Shown here: in pieces, positions 1 to 11,872 of the stretch
How positions within the stretch are numbered: the stretch's first letter is position 1
Layout: every line of letters starts with the position of its first letter
NCBI GenBank assembly: GCA_028583405.1
Contig: CM053256.1
Coordinates: 24,463,325 to 24,527,324 of the forward strand
DNA length: 64,000 nt
DNA from: Pogonophryne albipinna
Lineage: Eukaryota; Chordata; Actinopteri; Perciformes; Artedidraconidae
Reading direction: 5' to 3'
Made by a program: the position numbers and the translations under genes
The notes under the pieces: generated by a model
Database searches by the model: none
Told to the model about the DNA's origin: nothing
What the model saw: only the letters and a program-made list of their open reading frames with translations

Positions 1-459
1 GGTGCAGGCTGCACGATGACTCAAACACATGGCCGCTGCCGAGCCGGTCCTTCTAATGCGCCTTTGTGTGGCCAAAAAAACTCTAGTGCTTTCTATAAAC
101 AAACACAGGCTGCCTGTATTTGTCTGACACACGCACACAGACATACTACACTCTGAATGAAACACCCACACACCTGCACACGGAGGCTCAGAGGAGAGGC
201 AACCAGACAGTCAAATGTATTATGTAATGATACTGTTGGAAAACTTTACATTTTGCTTATGCAATCCCTGCACACATCGTATAATCAGTTATAGAAAATA
301 TATAGTGTTAACATATGATCATTTTTTTATATTGCTGTAAAACGGGTGGCCTAAAAATGTATTTGTTGTTTGCCATGCACATTTTTTACATCATTAATAC
401 GGAAAGTGTTGAAGCCAGCCATAAGGAGAAAAAAAAGAGGAATATTTTTATTTGAAGAA

Positions 460-853
460 GCCCTATTATGCGTTTTGCCGGTTTCACTTTCCTGTAAGGT
501 GTTATATACAGTAGGTTTTGGTGCATGTAAATGGTCTGCAAAAACTAAAATCCCAAAGTTCCTGCAAGAGGGAGTTTCTCTCCAACACACAACCCCGCCC
601 CCCCCCCCCCCCCCCCCCCTGCCTGAAACGCCTCCATCGGACTCATTTGTTTACTTACATCTCTGGTTGACCACTCACAACAGAGCCGGCCAGCTAACCA
701 ATCAGAGCAGACTGCGGGCTCTGGTTTCAGACAGAGGGTGGAAATCGGTGCTGCAGCAAAATGAGAAAAATAAAGAGCTTTTTGAACATTAAAGCATGGA
801 AACATGTCACAGTAGCGGGTCAAAATACAAATATGAAGCTGAAAATGAGCATG
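460..853. mobile_element. MITE-like teleost interspersed repeat with poly-C tract
   Basis: It begins near CCCTATTATGCG and ends near CTGAAAATGAGCATG. That resembles a repeat I recognise from many fish genomes, which runs from 'cctattatgc...' through 'accaatcagagcagactg' to 'gaaaatgagcat'. The middle carries an uninterrupted C run at 598-619. The ends are partly decayed and I found no clear target-site duplication. The open frames here (370-792 +, 545-955 -) are incidental. Confidence 0.5.
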
Positions 854-3800
854 TCTAGAATGAAGTCCAAATGTTGAGAATTCAATGAAAATTCTATTTT
901 TAGAATGAAGCAAAATTATTGAGAATAAATGTAAAATAAAATACCAGCGATACATAAACTAGTAGGGGATAAAATGACATTTCTACTTTATTTTCCACAT
1001 TTTAACCTTAATCCTAAACATTTCAACTTCACTCCCAAATGACTAAATAAATCAACAATCTTCCTCGTCATTCCCCCCCCCCCCTGTGTCTAGCCATAAT
1101 AGCATTCCCATATATCACACCTCCTATTGCTCCTATGTCCCATGATAATTCTCCTGCTATCGCTTTGAATTGTTCTTAGATTGTGTCTGATGGGTTCAGG
1201 GGTTATACGTTTAGTGGCATTACAGTGCCTTTTATGTACAGTACATGTAGATTACAAAAGCAGCTGAGTGACATAACTAAGGGAGGATAAAGAGCAGCCA
1301 TTATCATAACGTCACTAATGCAGGCCCTTATATAAGCCTACTGTTTTGAGCGCTACACACAGGCACTAGCATGCATGTAACCTACACTAGGACACACTGT
1401 ACAGCATATAGACTGCTGCTCACAGCGCCTGGGGCTGAAGGTGGCTTTGTGGGAGCTTTAAATGCATTATTCCACAGATTCACTATCTGTGTGTGCACGA
1501 GTTAGTGTATTCACGGTTGCTCGGCTTGTGTAGTCTTGCGTGTACTACAGTATCTACCATGAAACAACAGTGCTGTTTTTTTCCCTTGCCCATCATCTGA
1601 CGCTGATCAGCAGAGAGACATAGAGAGGGAAAGGCGATGTTGTGATCTGGGAGTCTGATGGAGGATCTCTTGCTAATCCCTTAATATCACTCGTCCCACT
1701 GAGATACTGCCGCCATCGCCACGGTGATGATGAGATGGCCTGGATGTGTAGTAGTGGAACGGGGAGGAGGGGAGGGGATGCTGTAGATGGCGAGTTGAAG
1801 CTGGTCGCCTTATCCCAGAGTGGGCGGCTGCTTGGTTGGCTTTAAATCTGTAGAGCAGAGAGGCGGCTAATGCAAGGGAATCCTTTGATTTGGGATTTTA
1901 CAGCAGGCAAAGTCAAAGTGATCTTTGTGCCACCGGACAGATGTTGAGAGGCAGCGGGTTCAACTTCATTTCACTCGTACAGTATTGTGGTCACATCTGT
2001 TTATTTGGCTGAACGTGCCAATCTTTAAATAAGTGACAGATTTACAATTGTTTTAAATTCTAACTAATGTAACTTTTATTCTATTTAACTAATTTAATAT
2101 TAATACAGACAATTTTTACAGACAAGGTACAAGAAAACCAAGTAAATTCAGAAAGAATAGATTATAAAAAGAGCCTTCCTTTGAGTCATCCAATTATGAT
2201 TAAGAATTACAAACAAAATAACAACACATTTAAAATATATATATATATATATATATATTTAATCGTATGGTAATAATAACAACAAAAAACGTTTAAATTG
2301 TCAAGTTAGGAATTCTACCAAGCCATGTACAAGGGCTAAAATAATGATAATAAAATACAAAAAAAATGTACATATTCAGATCGCAATATCAATTTAAAAA
2401 TAATTAAAAAATAAATAAACCAAAACTTAGAAAGTCTGTTTTATATTTTAGGAATACAAATAATTTATTTGAATTATTGATCCAAGTTACAAAACTTATT
2501 TCATTTTATTTTTTCTAACTAGTGTTTCAAACGTGGCAATAAAGCTTTCCTCAGTTTACACATTTAAACATTTTCTTTTTAAACAATATTATTAGATAGA
2601 ACAGGTAAAGAGAGACAGGAAAGGGGGAGGGAGGGGGAGAGTGTGTATGACATGCAGTAAAGGGTCCCAGGTCGGGCCCAGATGGGTGATGGGTGTAACC
2701 TGTTTGCGGTGTGCTGATATCAGATTGCCTCCGTGCTCTCCGCCTGCATGTGTACACTGTATGCAGAGTAAGAGAGCTAATGGTGACGTGCTGTAGCGAT
2801 GAATCGGGACAGGAAGGAGTAGAGGCTGGGCCAACAATAGGCCAGGTCTCTATTACCTCTATTGTTAGCCATGGCCGGGCTATTATTATAGCCTGGAGTG
2901 AGACACAGACAGCTGACTGCAGCAGCCCACCTCCTGCTCCCAGCAGGAACAACAACACCATGGACAGCCTGTGAGGAGGCACTGATGGGAGTTGAGAGGG
3001 GGGGGTTAAGAGAGCGCCACCACAGAACACCACTATCTACTACAGTTGAATGTTTCTGTAACACTTTGTACAAAGAGCATATCCAAAGTGCGTTATAAGC
3101 AGGGTTTGGAGGGTTACTTTACAAATGTATTACTTATTACCTGTTATGTCACCAGTAACCTAATCTAAGTATTACATCATTAAAGTAACCTAACTTTCCT
3201 TTACTTTTATTACCTTGACAACAAATACAGACAAGACAACATTTATTTTAATATTTTAATTGACTCTATTCTGTAAAACAAAAAAGAATGTATTCTTAGG
3301 AAAGAAAAAACCAAGATATTTACCATCAAAAATGTGTCCCCTGCTCAATGTTTCATTAAGCTTATTCAAGCAGCTATAGACCAACAATGAAAGTCGCAAG
3401 ACCTGGGAAGTATGTGTTAGCATGTGCATCGTAATATCTCGTTCTTTATTTGCAATCTGGAATCCTACACTCATAATTCCCATATTTTATAATGTACCAG
3501 TTATCTGGTTATCTTTCTGTAACTTTGAGGGAATACAGTTACCATTTAGTATGTAATCCTGTTACATGTATTGTATTACTCACAGAGCCTGATTATGAAG
3601 GAATTCAAAGACATTAATGTGTGACCTACATGTAATAAACACATATTAAGCTTTCTGATTAAATATATAAATAAATCATTAGCTATTAGTGACTTATGAT
3701 TTCTAGAAGTATCTTACAGATGCTCTTGAATATAAACAAGGAGTTGACTGAGGCAGCCTATAACACATGTGTACTCCCTTACATATATACCACCTAAGCA

Positions 3801-4035
3801 ATCAGCTGTAGTAAGGAATCTTAGACTAATAGTCAATGCAGTGTCATACATTATCAATGTTGTTTAGTGCAGTACATACTGATTCACTGGCTTGCAGAAC
3901 ATCAGCTACTCCTCCTGTTGTCCACACACAACATAACAATACAAAAAAAGAAGCTTCCGGAAAATACAACTATATAATTAAGGAAAGTATAATCCTATCT
4001 GTTATCATACTAAACATGTAACTATCCGTATAAAC

Positions 4036-4830
4036 CAGGGGTGTCCAGACTTTTTTTCACTGAGGGCCACATATGGAAAGGGCTGGGCCACTCAGTAGAG
4101 GTGATGTATATTGCCTCATAAGTTAAGTATAAGTTAGCTAGATCAATCAAATGTAGGTACATTTGGCTTGATACTTGAATATGCTTTTAGGAAAAAAGAA
4201 GCCCTCCTCAGCTTTCCATAGGGTTTTAATTATTTTGTTACAAAAAGTGTTGGCAGCTCATCCCTTAAAACAGAAGCTTCAGAATGTTTATAATAGGCGC
4301 TTTCACACCAAGTACTTTGCGGTACTTAGTTCATCAGAACTCTTTAGTTCTCATGAACTAAGTACAGATCGCGTTCACACCGGAATAAGTTCCTGAGGGA
4401 GGATTAGGCAAATGAAGCCGCTGACGTCACTTCTTCTTCTTCTGCTTTGGGTTTACTGGCAGGCCGCAAACAACTTCACGGCGTATACTGCCACTAAGTT
4501 CTAGTTCTGGAACTATACTGGGAAAAGTAGTCCGGTGTGACAGCACCTAACAAGGGGAAATAGGAAGGGTATATTTCAAGCTTGTTATGCAAATAAGTTA
4601 TTGGCCTTTTTTTTTTATTCAACTAAGATTTGTTAGAAAAGTTTTTCAATTTTAGTTGACTGAATTTATTTGAAAGTTGGGCTCACATGAATATTTGATT
4701 ACAATATTTGTACATGTATATTTAAGAAGTACAATATAAGAAAAGCACAAGCTTCACATGTGGGTCATATTGCATTATACTTTTAGAATTTGCAGCAGTT
4801 GGCCCCTGGGCCGTAGTTTGGACACCCCTG
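4036..4830. mobile_element. hAT-type non-autonomous transposon with perfect 8-bp TSD
   Basis: The ends are inverted: CAGGGGTGTCCAGACT at 4036 and its imperfect complement AGTTTGGACACCCCTG ending at 4830. The flanks carry a perfect 8-bp direct repeat, GTATAAAC, at 4028-4035 and 4831-4838. An 8-bp TSD with CAGGGG termini is diagnostic of the hAT superfamily (Charlie-like). The 795-bp interior has no transposase frame, so the element is non-autonomous, and a smaller MITE is inserted at 4296-4547. Confidence 0.88.
4296..4547. mobile_element. MITE nested inside the hAT element
   Basis: The 252-bp segment has inverted ends (GGCGCTTTCACACC at the left, GGTGTGACAGCACC at the right) with TA on both sides. 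Internally it repeats AGTTC/GAACT and GTAC motifs around 4311-4365 and 4493-4520. It interrupts the hAT at 4036-4830. The superfamily is uncertain: the ends resemble Harbinger-like or Tc1-like MITEs of fish. Confidence 0.6.
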
Positions 4831-5481
4831 GTATAAACACTTATGCATCTATACAGTACATATATCCATACACAAATATCATAGATGCTGAATAAACATA
4901 TAATGTGATATCTTATACGTATAATGTACAGAAGTTAGGTCTGCTTAAATGTTTTTTAGGTTATGTTGCTTTATCATAAAGCTTTATTGTGGTGGAAAGT
5001 TGGGTGTAATGTATTTTTATGCTTGCAAAATGAACTGTCCTGCATTATAAGATGTTACTTTGTAAGATGCTGAAATTCAAATAATCACAAATAAATGTGT
5101 TAGCTTTATGGAACATTACGTTATATATTATGTCTTCAAACTATTGTAAGGGCTGCATAGAGTTGTACATGGTCAATCCTTGACAAAATGTATTTTTTTA
5201 TACTTTAACCCTCCTATTGTCTTTGTTCCCCCCCTTACTTTGGTGTTCACGGTCAAATTTTACGGTCCTGTTTTATCTGCTAATACATTAACACAAAAAC
5301 CATTAATCATCACCAAATTTCATTTAACACCCTTTCAAACTGTAAATATTGTATCAGACTACTGGTATACATGAAACACTGCAGTAAATATACAAAGAAT
5401 AGACACTGAACATGTATTGCGTGTGCCAGGTGTGATTCACATGGGGGGGATTGGGCACATAAGGGGGGACACACATCTAGA

Positions 5482-5485
<4 letters not shown>

Positions 5486-5574
<89 letters not shown>
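5486..5574. repeat. (TG)n microsatellite
   Basis: About 44 uninterrupted TG units. The HTHTHT reading frames on the minus strand across it are artefacts of the repeat. Confidence 0.97.
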
Positions 5575-5576
<2 letters not shown>

Positions 5577-5861
5577 CACCATGGGTGTTACAAAGTTGAC
5601 TAAATAATCCAAAATTCAATGAAAGTGGTGATCAGAAATGTTATATGTTCAAATGTCTACTGTGAAGGCAAGGCAAGTTTATTTATATAGCACTTTTCAA
5701 CACAAGGCAATTCAAAGTGCTTTACAAAAAAAAAAAAAAAATGAAAGACATTAAGAAAATGGCATTTAAAATCAGTCATTAAAAAGAAAAGCTAATAAAA
5801 TAAACATTAAAAGAAAAAATACATGGATAAAAGTTACAGTGCAGTCTAAGATATGAATAGT

Positions 5862-6744
5862 TCAATTAAAAGCAGCGACAAAAAGAAAAGTCTTCAGTCT
5901 GGATTTAAAAGTAGTCAGAGTTGCAGCGGACCTGCAGGTTTCTGGGAGTTTGTTCCAGATATTTGGAGCATAATAACTGAACGCTGCTTTACCATGTTTA
6001 GTTCTGACTCTGGGGACAGAAAGCTGACCAGTCCCTGAAGACCTGAGAGATCTAGATGGTTCATAATTTAGCAGGAGGTCAGAAATGTATTTTGGGCCTA
6101 AACCATTCAGTGCTTTATAAACCAGCAGCAGTATTTTGAAATCTATTCTTTGACACACAGGAAGCCAGTGTAAAGACTTCAGAACAGGAGTGATGTGATC
6201 CACTTTCTTAGTGTTAGTGAGGACTCGAGCAGCGGCGTTCTGAATCAGCTGCAGCTTTCTAATAGATTTTTTAGTGAGACCTGTGAAGACACCATTGCAG
6301 TAGTCGAGTCTACTGAAGATAAAAGCATGGACAAGTTTTTCCAAATCCTGCTGTGACATTAGTCTTTTAACCCTAGATATATTCTTTAGGTGATAGTAGC
6401 CTGATTTAGTAACTGTTTTAATGTGACTGTTGAAACTCAGGTCAGAGTCCATGACTACACCTAGATTTCTGGCTTTATCTGTTGTTTTGAACATTGCAGA
6501 CTGAAGCTCAGCGCTAACTTTTATACGTTCTGCCTTGGCTCCAAAAACCATTACCTCAGTTTTATCTTTGTTTAATTGGAGACAGTTCTGACACATCCAG
6601 TCATTGATTTGTTCAATGCACTTACTCAGTGTTTGAATTGGAGCATAGTCTCCTGGTGAAATTGTTACGTAAATTTGTGTGTCATCCGCATAGCTATGGT
6701 AACTTATTTTGTTGTTTTTCATTATCTGAGCCAGTGGTAGCATG
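5862..6744 (-). pseudogene. LINE reverse transcriptase, C-terminal fragment (YADD and downstream)
   Basis: An open minus-strand frame of about 290 codons (extended into the hAT sequence in the 320-residue reading frame). It has the RT catalytic motif YADDTQIY near its start, followed by the thumb and C-terminal region with LNKDKTEVM, NLGVVMDSDLSF, LDYCNGVFTGL and QNAAARVLT. These are standard for L2/CR1-like LINEs. The first ~27 residues of the open frame, proline- and tryptophan-rich, come from the inserted transposon and not from the LINE. Confidence 0.88.
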
Positions 6745-7143
6745 CAGTGGCGGAGCTGGGGGGTGGCTGGGGGTGGCCACGGCCACCCCCAGCTGAATCC
6801 TGGCCACCCTATTGGCCACCCCAAACACTCTCACCACGGGGGCCCAAACTATTTTAGAACATTAAGAAAAAAATGTTTAAGTAACCTTTCATCATTCATC
6901 AAGAATTAACATTAACATAGGACGTTATATCGATAATGTAAAGTACTCACTAAACTTACAATTCATTTAACTTATTTTCTTCCAAAAGTTAATTATCCAA
7001 AGCCTCTGTACACCCCGTTCTATTTACATGTAATGGTTTGGTCCTGCCTCCAAACGCGGTGCAGCACCGCCGGCACTTTCTAGCAGACACTAGTGTGAGC
7101 ATGTGAGGAGCAGGGATGCTAGTACTTACGTGTGTAGTCTCAA

Positions 7144-7785
7144 CGACTCACAAAGTCAGGCTTTCAAAAGAGAAAAGAAAGGAGAGAAAAACAAGAGAGA
7201 GGGACTAAAGGGCGAAACCCAGTCTTTCAAAAGAAAAGGTGGGTGTGGTCCATGAGTGGTGGAATTATGTCTGTTAGCTAAGCTTAGTCCATTGTAAATA
7301 ATAATTGTTATGTTTTTTTTTAACTAAGCTGACATTAAGTACTGTTAATATCTATACAGGTTTTTAATTGCACTGGTCTTTTAGCTGACATTTAACAAAT
7401 ACAGGCAGATTATTAGCAGCTATTCATACTAAATCAGTTGTCCCTCCCCCTGGTGCCAGGACCAACAGATCCATCTCTAGGCTCAGCAGCCCTGTACCCC
7501 CGTACCCCCATATGGCTGAACCTGAACTAGCTTTTCTCCCAACTGAAGGAGGTGAGCAGCATTGTGTTGAATGCCATGCCACTTAACATATCTGAAGGGA
7601 GACTGGAATACAATATATATATATATATATATATATATCAAAACAAAAAGCTAGCATCTAATTTCAATTACACATTTCAAACACAGTATTTTCCCACATA
7701 TTTAAGTTATATTTATTTGGATTTATGCATTCATGTTGAGAATGTTCCATTCAAAAATGTTATTATTAAAAATGCATTTACACCA
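7144..7785 (+). repeat. Direct repeat copy 1 within the hAT
   Basis: It begins at CGACTCACAAAGTCAGGC and ends at TTAAAAATGCATTTACAC. It is nearly identical to 9004-9556, except that copy 2 lacks about 80 bp between the GTGTGG and TTTTTTACTAAGC segments and has a shorter AT tract. It includes the lysine/arginine-rich transposase-like frame near its start. Confidence 0.85.
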
Positions 7786-7922
7786 TAAGAGATGACTATT
7801 GAGATCTATTGTCAGGAATGTTAGTCTTATAGTGAGGTGACATGACGTGCAACAACATTAACCTTTCTGTTGGTCGCTTGTTAGCAGACCCTTCACGCCA
7901 TGGCAGAGCGAACAGGTACAGG

Positions 7923-8790
7923 CAGGGCCCATAGTGATAGCCCTATAGTTTAAATCTACTACCCACAAATAAACATATGGACATGGGTTACTATTTAAAA
8001 AAAATGGTAAATGTATTTAGGAACCTATCAATGTGATTTAAAGTGGGGGTGGACCTCAAATCGTCCAGGGGGGTCCGAGGGCATGCTCCCCCGGTAAGAT
8101 TTGTTTTTAAATGTTGTAGTTAAATGCATCAATCTGGTGCATTTTGAGGGGAAAATAAAGAGACTAGATCTATGGAAACACCTATATGAAACAGAACTGT
8201 ATACATTTCAATAATCATAAAATCATGGCCATAACCAATAACATACCATTTCCAACATGAAAAAAACACTGAAACTTGTTTATTTATTTTTGGTTCATTT
8301 ATAGTTGTAAGTGTGTCTGTGCTCCTGAATCAGCCTCTCCTGTCTCCCTCCTCTCTCCCCTGCTCCTCTTTGAGGCAGCAGCAAAGACTAGTTTTAGCTC
8401 TCAACAAGTTTTAAAAGTGTATCTTACCTTTTTTCACCTAGTTAACTTTTTATTTTTTATTCATGCATATTTTACTAATCACTACCCTCTCAAATGGAAA
8501 TATGTGTTTACATAAATGGTGACCAAACCGTTTGAGACCCACAGAGAACTTAGACTAAGTTAACTATCTAAACACTCAGAGAGTCCTTTACCTCACCTGA
8601 GCTGAGGTTATCCCGAGCTTGAATGACACACAGAGACCAATCAAGGGCTTTGATTTATGATCTGTATGACAGTGGCCATGTCGGGAGGCCACATCATGTA
8701 AACAGCCAGTCACCCTGTGTGAGGCAGGCCACTTAACAGGCCAGGCCATCGGGAAACCCCCCGGTCCTCCCGATGGCCAGTCCGGGACTG
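7923..8790. mobile_element. Smaller nested hAT, copy A of a three-copy family
   Basis: It starts CAGGGCCCATAG at 7923 and ends CCAGTCCGGGACTG at 8790. The flanking octamers GGTACAGG (7915-7922) and GTTACAGG (8791-8798) match at 7 of 8 positions. Its interior matches 26153-27230 and 55745-56350, including CATCAATCTGGTGCATTTTG and CGAGCTTGAATGACAC. This makes it a third-level insertion: inside the hAT that is inside the LINE. Confidence 0.72.
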
Positions 8791-9003
8791 GTTACAGGAG
8801 GCGTAGAGTCGAGGGTTCATTGTCCACAAGTTAATCGATCGCAGACGGCGTCGTAGTCACGGACGAAAACAAATATATATATTATTAAAAAAAAAGAAAA
8901 AATCTAAATGGGTCGCGAAATATACTTGGGCGGCCGTTAATATACCTGGCGGCCCGCCCAAGTATAGTCTATGTGTGGGAAACCCTGTATACCATGTGTC
9001 GAC

Positions 9004-9556
9004 GACTTACAAAGTCAGGCTTTCAAAAGAGAAAAGAAAGGAGAGAAAAACAAGAGAGAGGGACTAAAGGGCGACACCCAGTCTTTCAAAAGAAAAGGTG
9101 GGTGTGGTTTTACTAAGCTGACATTAAGTACTGTTAATATCTATACAGGTTTTTAATTGCACTGGTCTTTTAGCTGACATTTAACAAATGCAGGTAGATT
9201 TTTAGCAGCTATTCATACTAAATCAGTTGTCCCTCCCCCTGGTGCCAGGACCAACAGATCCATCTCTAGGCTCAGCAGCCCTGTACCCCCATAAGGCTGA
9301 ACCTGAACCAGCTTTTCTCCCAACTGAAGGAGGTGAGCAGCATTGTGTTGAATGCCATGCCACTTAACATATCTGAAGGGAGACTGGAATACAAAATATA
9401 TATATATATATCAAAACAAAAAGCTAGCATCTAATTTCAATTACACATTTCAAACACAGTATTTTCCCACATATGTAAGTTAGATTTATTTAGATTTATG
9501 CATTCATGTTGAGAATGTTCCATTCAAAAATGTTATTATTAAAAATGCATTTACAC
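9004..9556 (+). repeat. Direct repeat copy 2 within the hAT
   Basis: The second copy of the 7144-7785 segment, separated from it by the nested element and a hairpin-rich stretch. The frame KSGFQKRKERREK near 9012 is clearer here than in copy 1. Copy 2 differs by small deletions, including a shorter AT dinucleotide run near 9394-9411. Confidence 0.85.
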
Positions 9557-10996
9557 TGTCGCGCCACCTAACCATTCGCCAAAAATGTTTTTAATACCAG
9601 CGGTAACCGTCCAAGCGCCGTGCAAAAAACAATTTTCAAATAAAAGAAAGTCACCGGAGGAGTTAAAGGAGAGTGACAGAGAGCATGAGAAGAAGAGGGA
9701 GAGGAAGTTTTAGCCAGCTTGATCGATGGAGTTGGCTTCTAGTGGTGCAGTGACGCGTCCTAAAACCCTTTTATAATCTATCGATTAGATTTATGATTAG
9801 AAAATTATAAAAGTAGGGTAGACATGTGGAGATTATCCGGCTGAACAAAACGTGCATTTATCAAACAGGTTTGTTTTCCACAGACCTTATTTCCAGCTAT
9901 TTTCCAAAACCCTGTGGAGAAATCCCATTGCTTTTTGTCGAGGGAACCAGCAGCTTACTTCCTGGTTTTATGACGCGTCACTGGCTGCACCTCTCAATAT
10001 GATGCCAATATAAACAAGGTCTTCTGTCGGCTCTGTACATCAATGCCGACCTATGCTGACAAGTAAGTGAAGAGTAGAAAATATAAAGGTATTGGCTATA
10101 GGGAAATGTCCCAGCAGTTTAGGATAATGAAGGTTCTAATCTAATCTGCTACATAGCCATTACATTTCTAACTCCTAATGACAGGAAGGCAGAAAGCGCA
10201 TTATACAAATAATAATACAGACATTTTTTATCAATGACCACAATATCATTATTTTAATAAACCAAATATGAACAATTGAGGAAAATGAGGAAGAACTGAT
10301 GATTCAAATGTTGTAGTACAAGTAGTAATGTAGTTAGTGCATAAATTACTATTGCAACAAATGTGTTAATTTTCTTCATTATTAGTCGATTTTTTTTGGA
10401 CGAATGCTCCGGGCCAGTGGTTACAATGGTGGGGCCAGTGATAATACAATTCCACCGGCCCGGAGGCCCAGTGACATTTTACCCTTAATGTCTACCCCTG
10501 AACATTTACTGACTTTTTTTAGGATAGCTTAAAGTAATGTTGTAAAATTACAACCGGGGGCCTTACAGGGTTAAGGGCTATTGTTTATTGTTATTTACTT
10601 TAAGATGTTTATTCTTAACCTATCATTTAATTTAAATGATATGGTGATCAGCAGCCCTATGGGCTCATTCTCTCAGTGTATCATCAGGAATACAGAGACA
10701 CACACACATCATTTAAATAAGAGTTTTTAAATATTGCATTACATTTGTATAATGTAAGCTTCGTTGATACTTTGCCTGCGGGAATACGAAAGAAATTGTT
10801 AGATATACTGAATATTATTTGATCTATTCCACCACTTGATCCCAAATAATGTAGAGGTGTGTTGTAGGTGCCTTAAATAACCCCTTATTTTATAGTGAGA
10901 TGTATTTTTATGTTCATATAATAGTGATTTCAATGCCACCCCAAAATGATCACTGGTTCCATTCTGGCCACTCCACTGAAAATGTCCTGGCTCCGC

Positions 10997-11449
10997 CACT
11001 GGTAGCATGTAGATGTTAAAGAGAAGAGGCCCCAAGATGGAGCCTTGAGGAACCCCACATGTCATATTTGTCAACTCAGATGTGTATTTACCTATAGAAA
11101 CAAAGTTGTTTCTGTCCTTTAAGTAGGATTCAAACCAATTTAGAACTGTTTCCGAAAGTCCCACCCAGTTTTCCAGTCGGTCTAGTAATATGTTGTGGTC
11201 AACAGTGTCAAACGCAGCACTGAGATCTAATAATACTAACACTGAAGTTCTGCCACTGTCTGTGTTTAAGTGGATGTCATTGAAGACCTTTACAAGAGCA
11301 GTCTCAGTGCTGTGGTTTGGATGAAAGCCTGACTGGAACACATCCAAACAGTTATTTAAATGCAAGAAATTACTCAACTGTTGAAAAACAACTTTTTCAA
11401 TGATTTTACCTGGAAATGGGAGGTTTGATATGGGCCTGTAATTGTTCAT
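10997..11449 (-). pseudogene. LINE reverse transcriptase, N-terminal fragment (motifs A and B)
   Basis: The minus-strand frame carries NNYRPISNLPF, then LDLSAAFDTVDHN (motif A, catalytic Asp) and GVPQGSILGPLLF (motif B) of a LINE reverse transcriptase. It stops being LINE sequence at the hAT boundary near 11001; the last ~65 residues of the open frame (down to 10799) are read from the transposon. Upstream on the minus strand, 11520-11860 keeps the linker segment (APTKVKEVTGKK and further). Confidence 0.88.
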
Positions 11450-11872
11450 TACTGAAGCATCTAGATTATTCTTTTTTAAGAGCGGTTTAATGACTGCAGT
11501 TTTCAGGGCCTGTGGAAAAATACCACAGAATGGATAGAAATTCAGAGGCTACTGACACTGGGGGGTTAGTTAGTCTGTCGACGGTAGCAAACAAGGCACG
11601 TGCGTTGTTTTTGTTTTTGGTAATGATATCAGAGAAGAACGATTGTCGTGCGTTTTTTCAATTCCAAATTATAAAGGCCAAGTCTCTCTTTATAGATTTC
11701 AAAGTGAACCTGGAGATTTGTTTTTCGCCACCTGCGTTCAGCTTTTCGACATTCTCTTTTTTCTGTTTTCACGGTCATGGCCTTTCTCCATGGAGATATT
11801 TTCTTCCCAGTCACTTCCTTTACCTTAGTTGGAGCAATGGCATCTATAACATTTTGTGAAGGATATCATAAA

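Larger units (their letters stand above)
6745..11001. mobile_element. hAT element inserted in the LINE (8-bp TSD)
   Basis: It begins CAGTGGCGGAGCTGG at 6745 and ends with the inverted CTGGCTCCGCCACTG at 11001. The 8-bp GTAGCATG is duplicated at 6737-6744 and 11002-11009, and removing 6745-11001 plus one TSD restores continuity of the LINE. The TIR and TSD length assign it to hAT. Inside there is an internal direct duplication (7144-7785 and 9004-9556), a smaller nested hAT (7923-8790), and a decayed N-terminal transposase-like stretch (KSGFQKRKERREKQERG) that resembles the SGAQKRK signature of hAT/ZMYM-type transposases. No intact catalytic domain is visible. Confidence 0.9.
5665..11866 (-). 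mobile_element. L2-type LINE on the minus strand, split by a hAT insertion
   Basis: Two minus-strand coding segments belong to one non-LTR retrotransposon. The upstream part (10997-11860) encodes the linker after the endonuclease, then RT motif A (LDLSAAFDTVDHN) and motif B (GVPQGSILGPLLF). The downstream part (5862-6745) carries the catalytic YADDTQIY and the typical C-terminal stretch LDYCNGVF...QNAAARVLT. The 3' tail at 5665-5740 has the usual fish L2/Maui-type end (TTTATATAGCAC...CAAAGTGCTTTACA). The endonuclease domain is missing, so the copy is 5'-truncated near 11866. The reading frame around 11450-11510 is also degraded. The 4.2-kb insertion at 6745-11001 lies between RT motifs B and C. 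It is a dead copy. Confidence 0.88.

Noticed and set aside
2551..3033. 160-codon minus-strand open frame
   Set aside because: No family resemblance and no plausible exon structure. Such lengths occur by chance in non-coding vertebrate DNA of this size.
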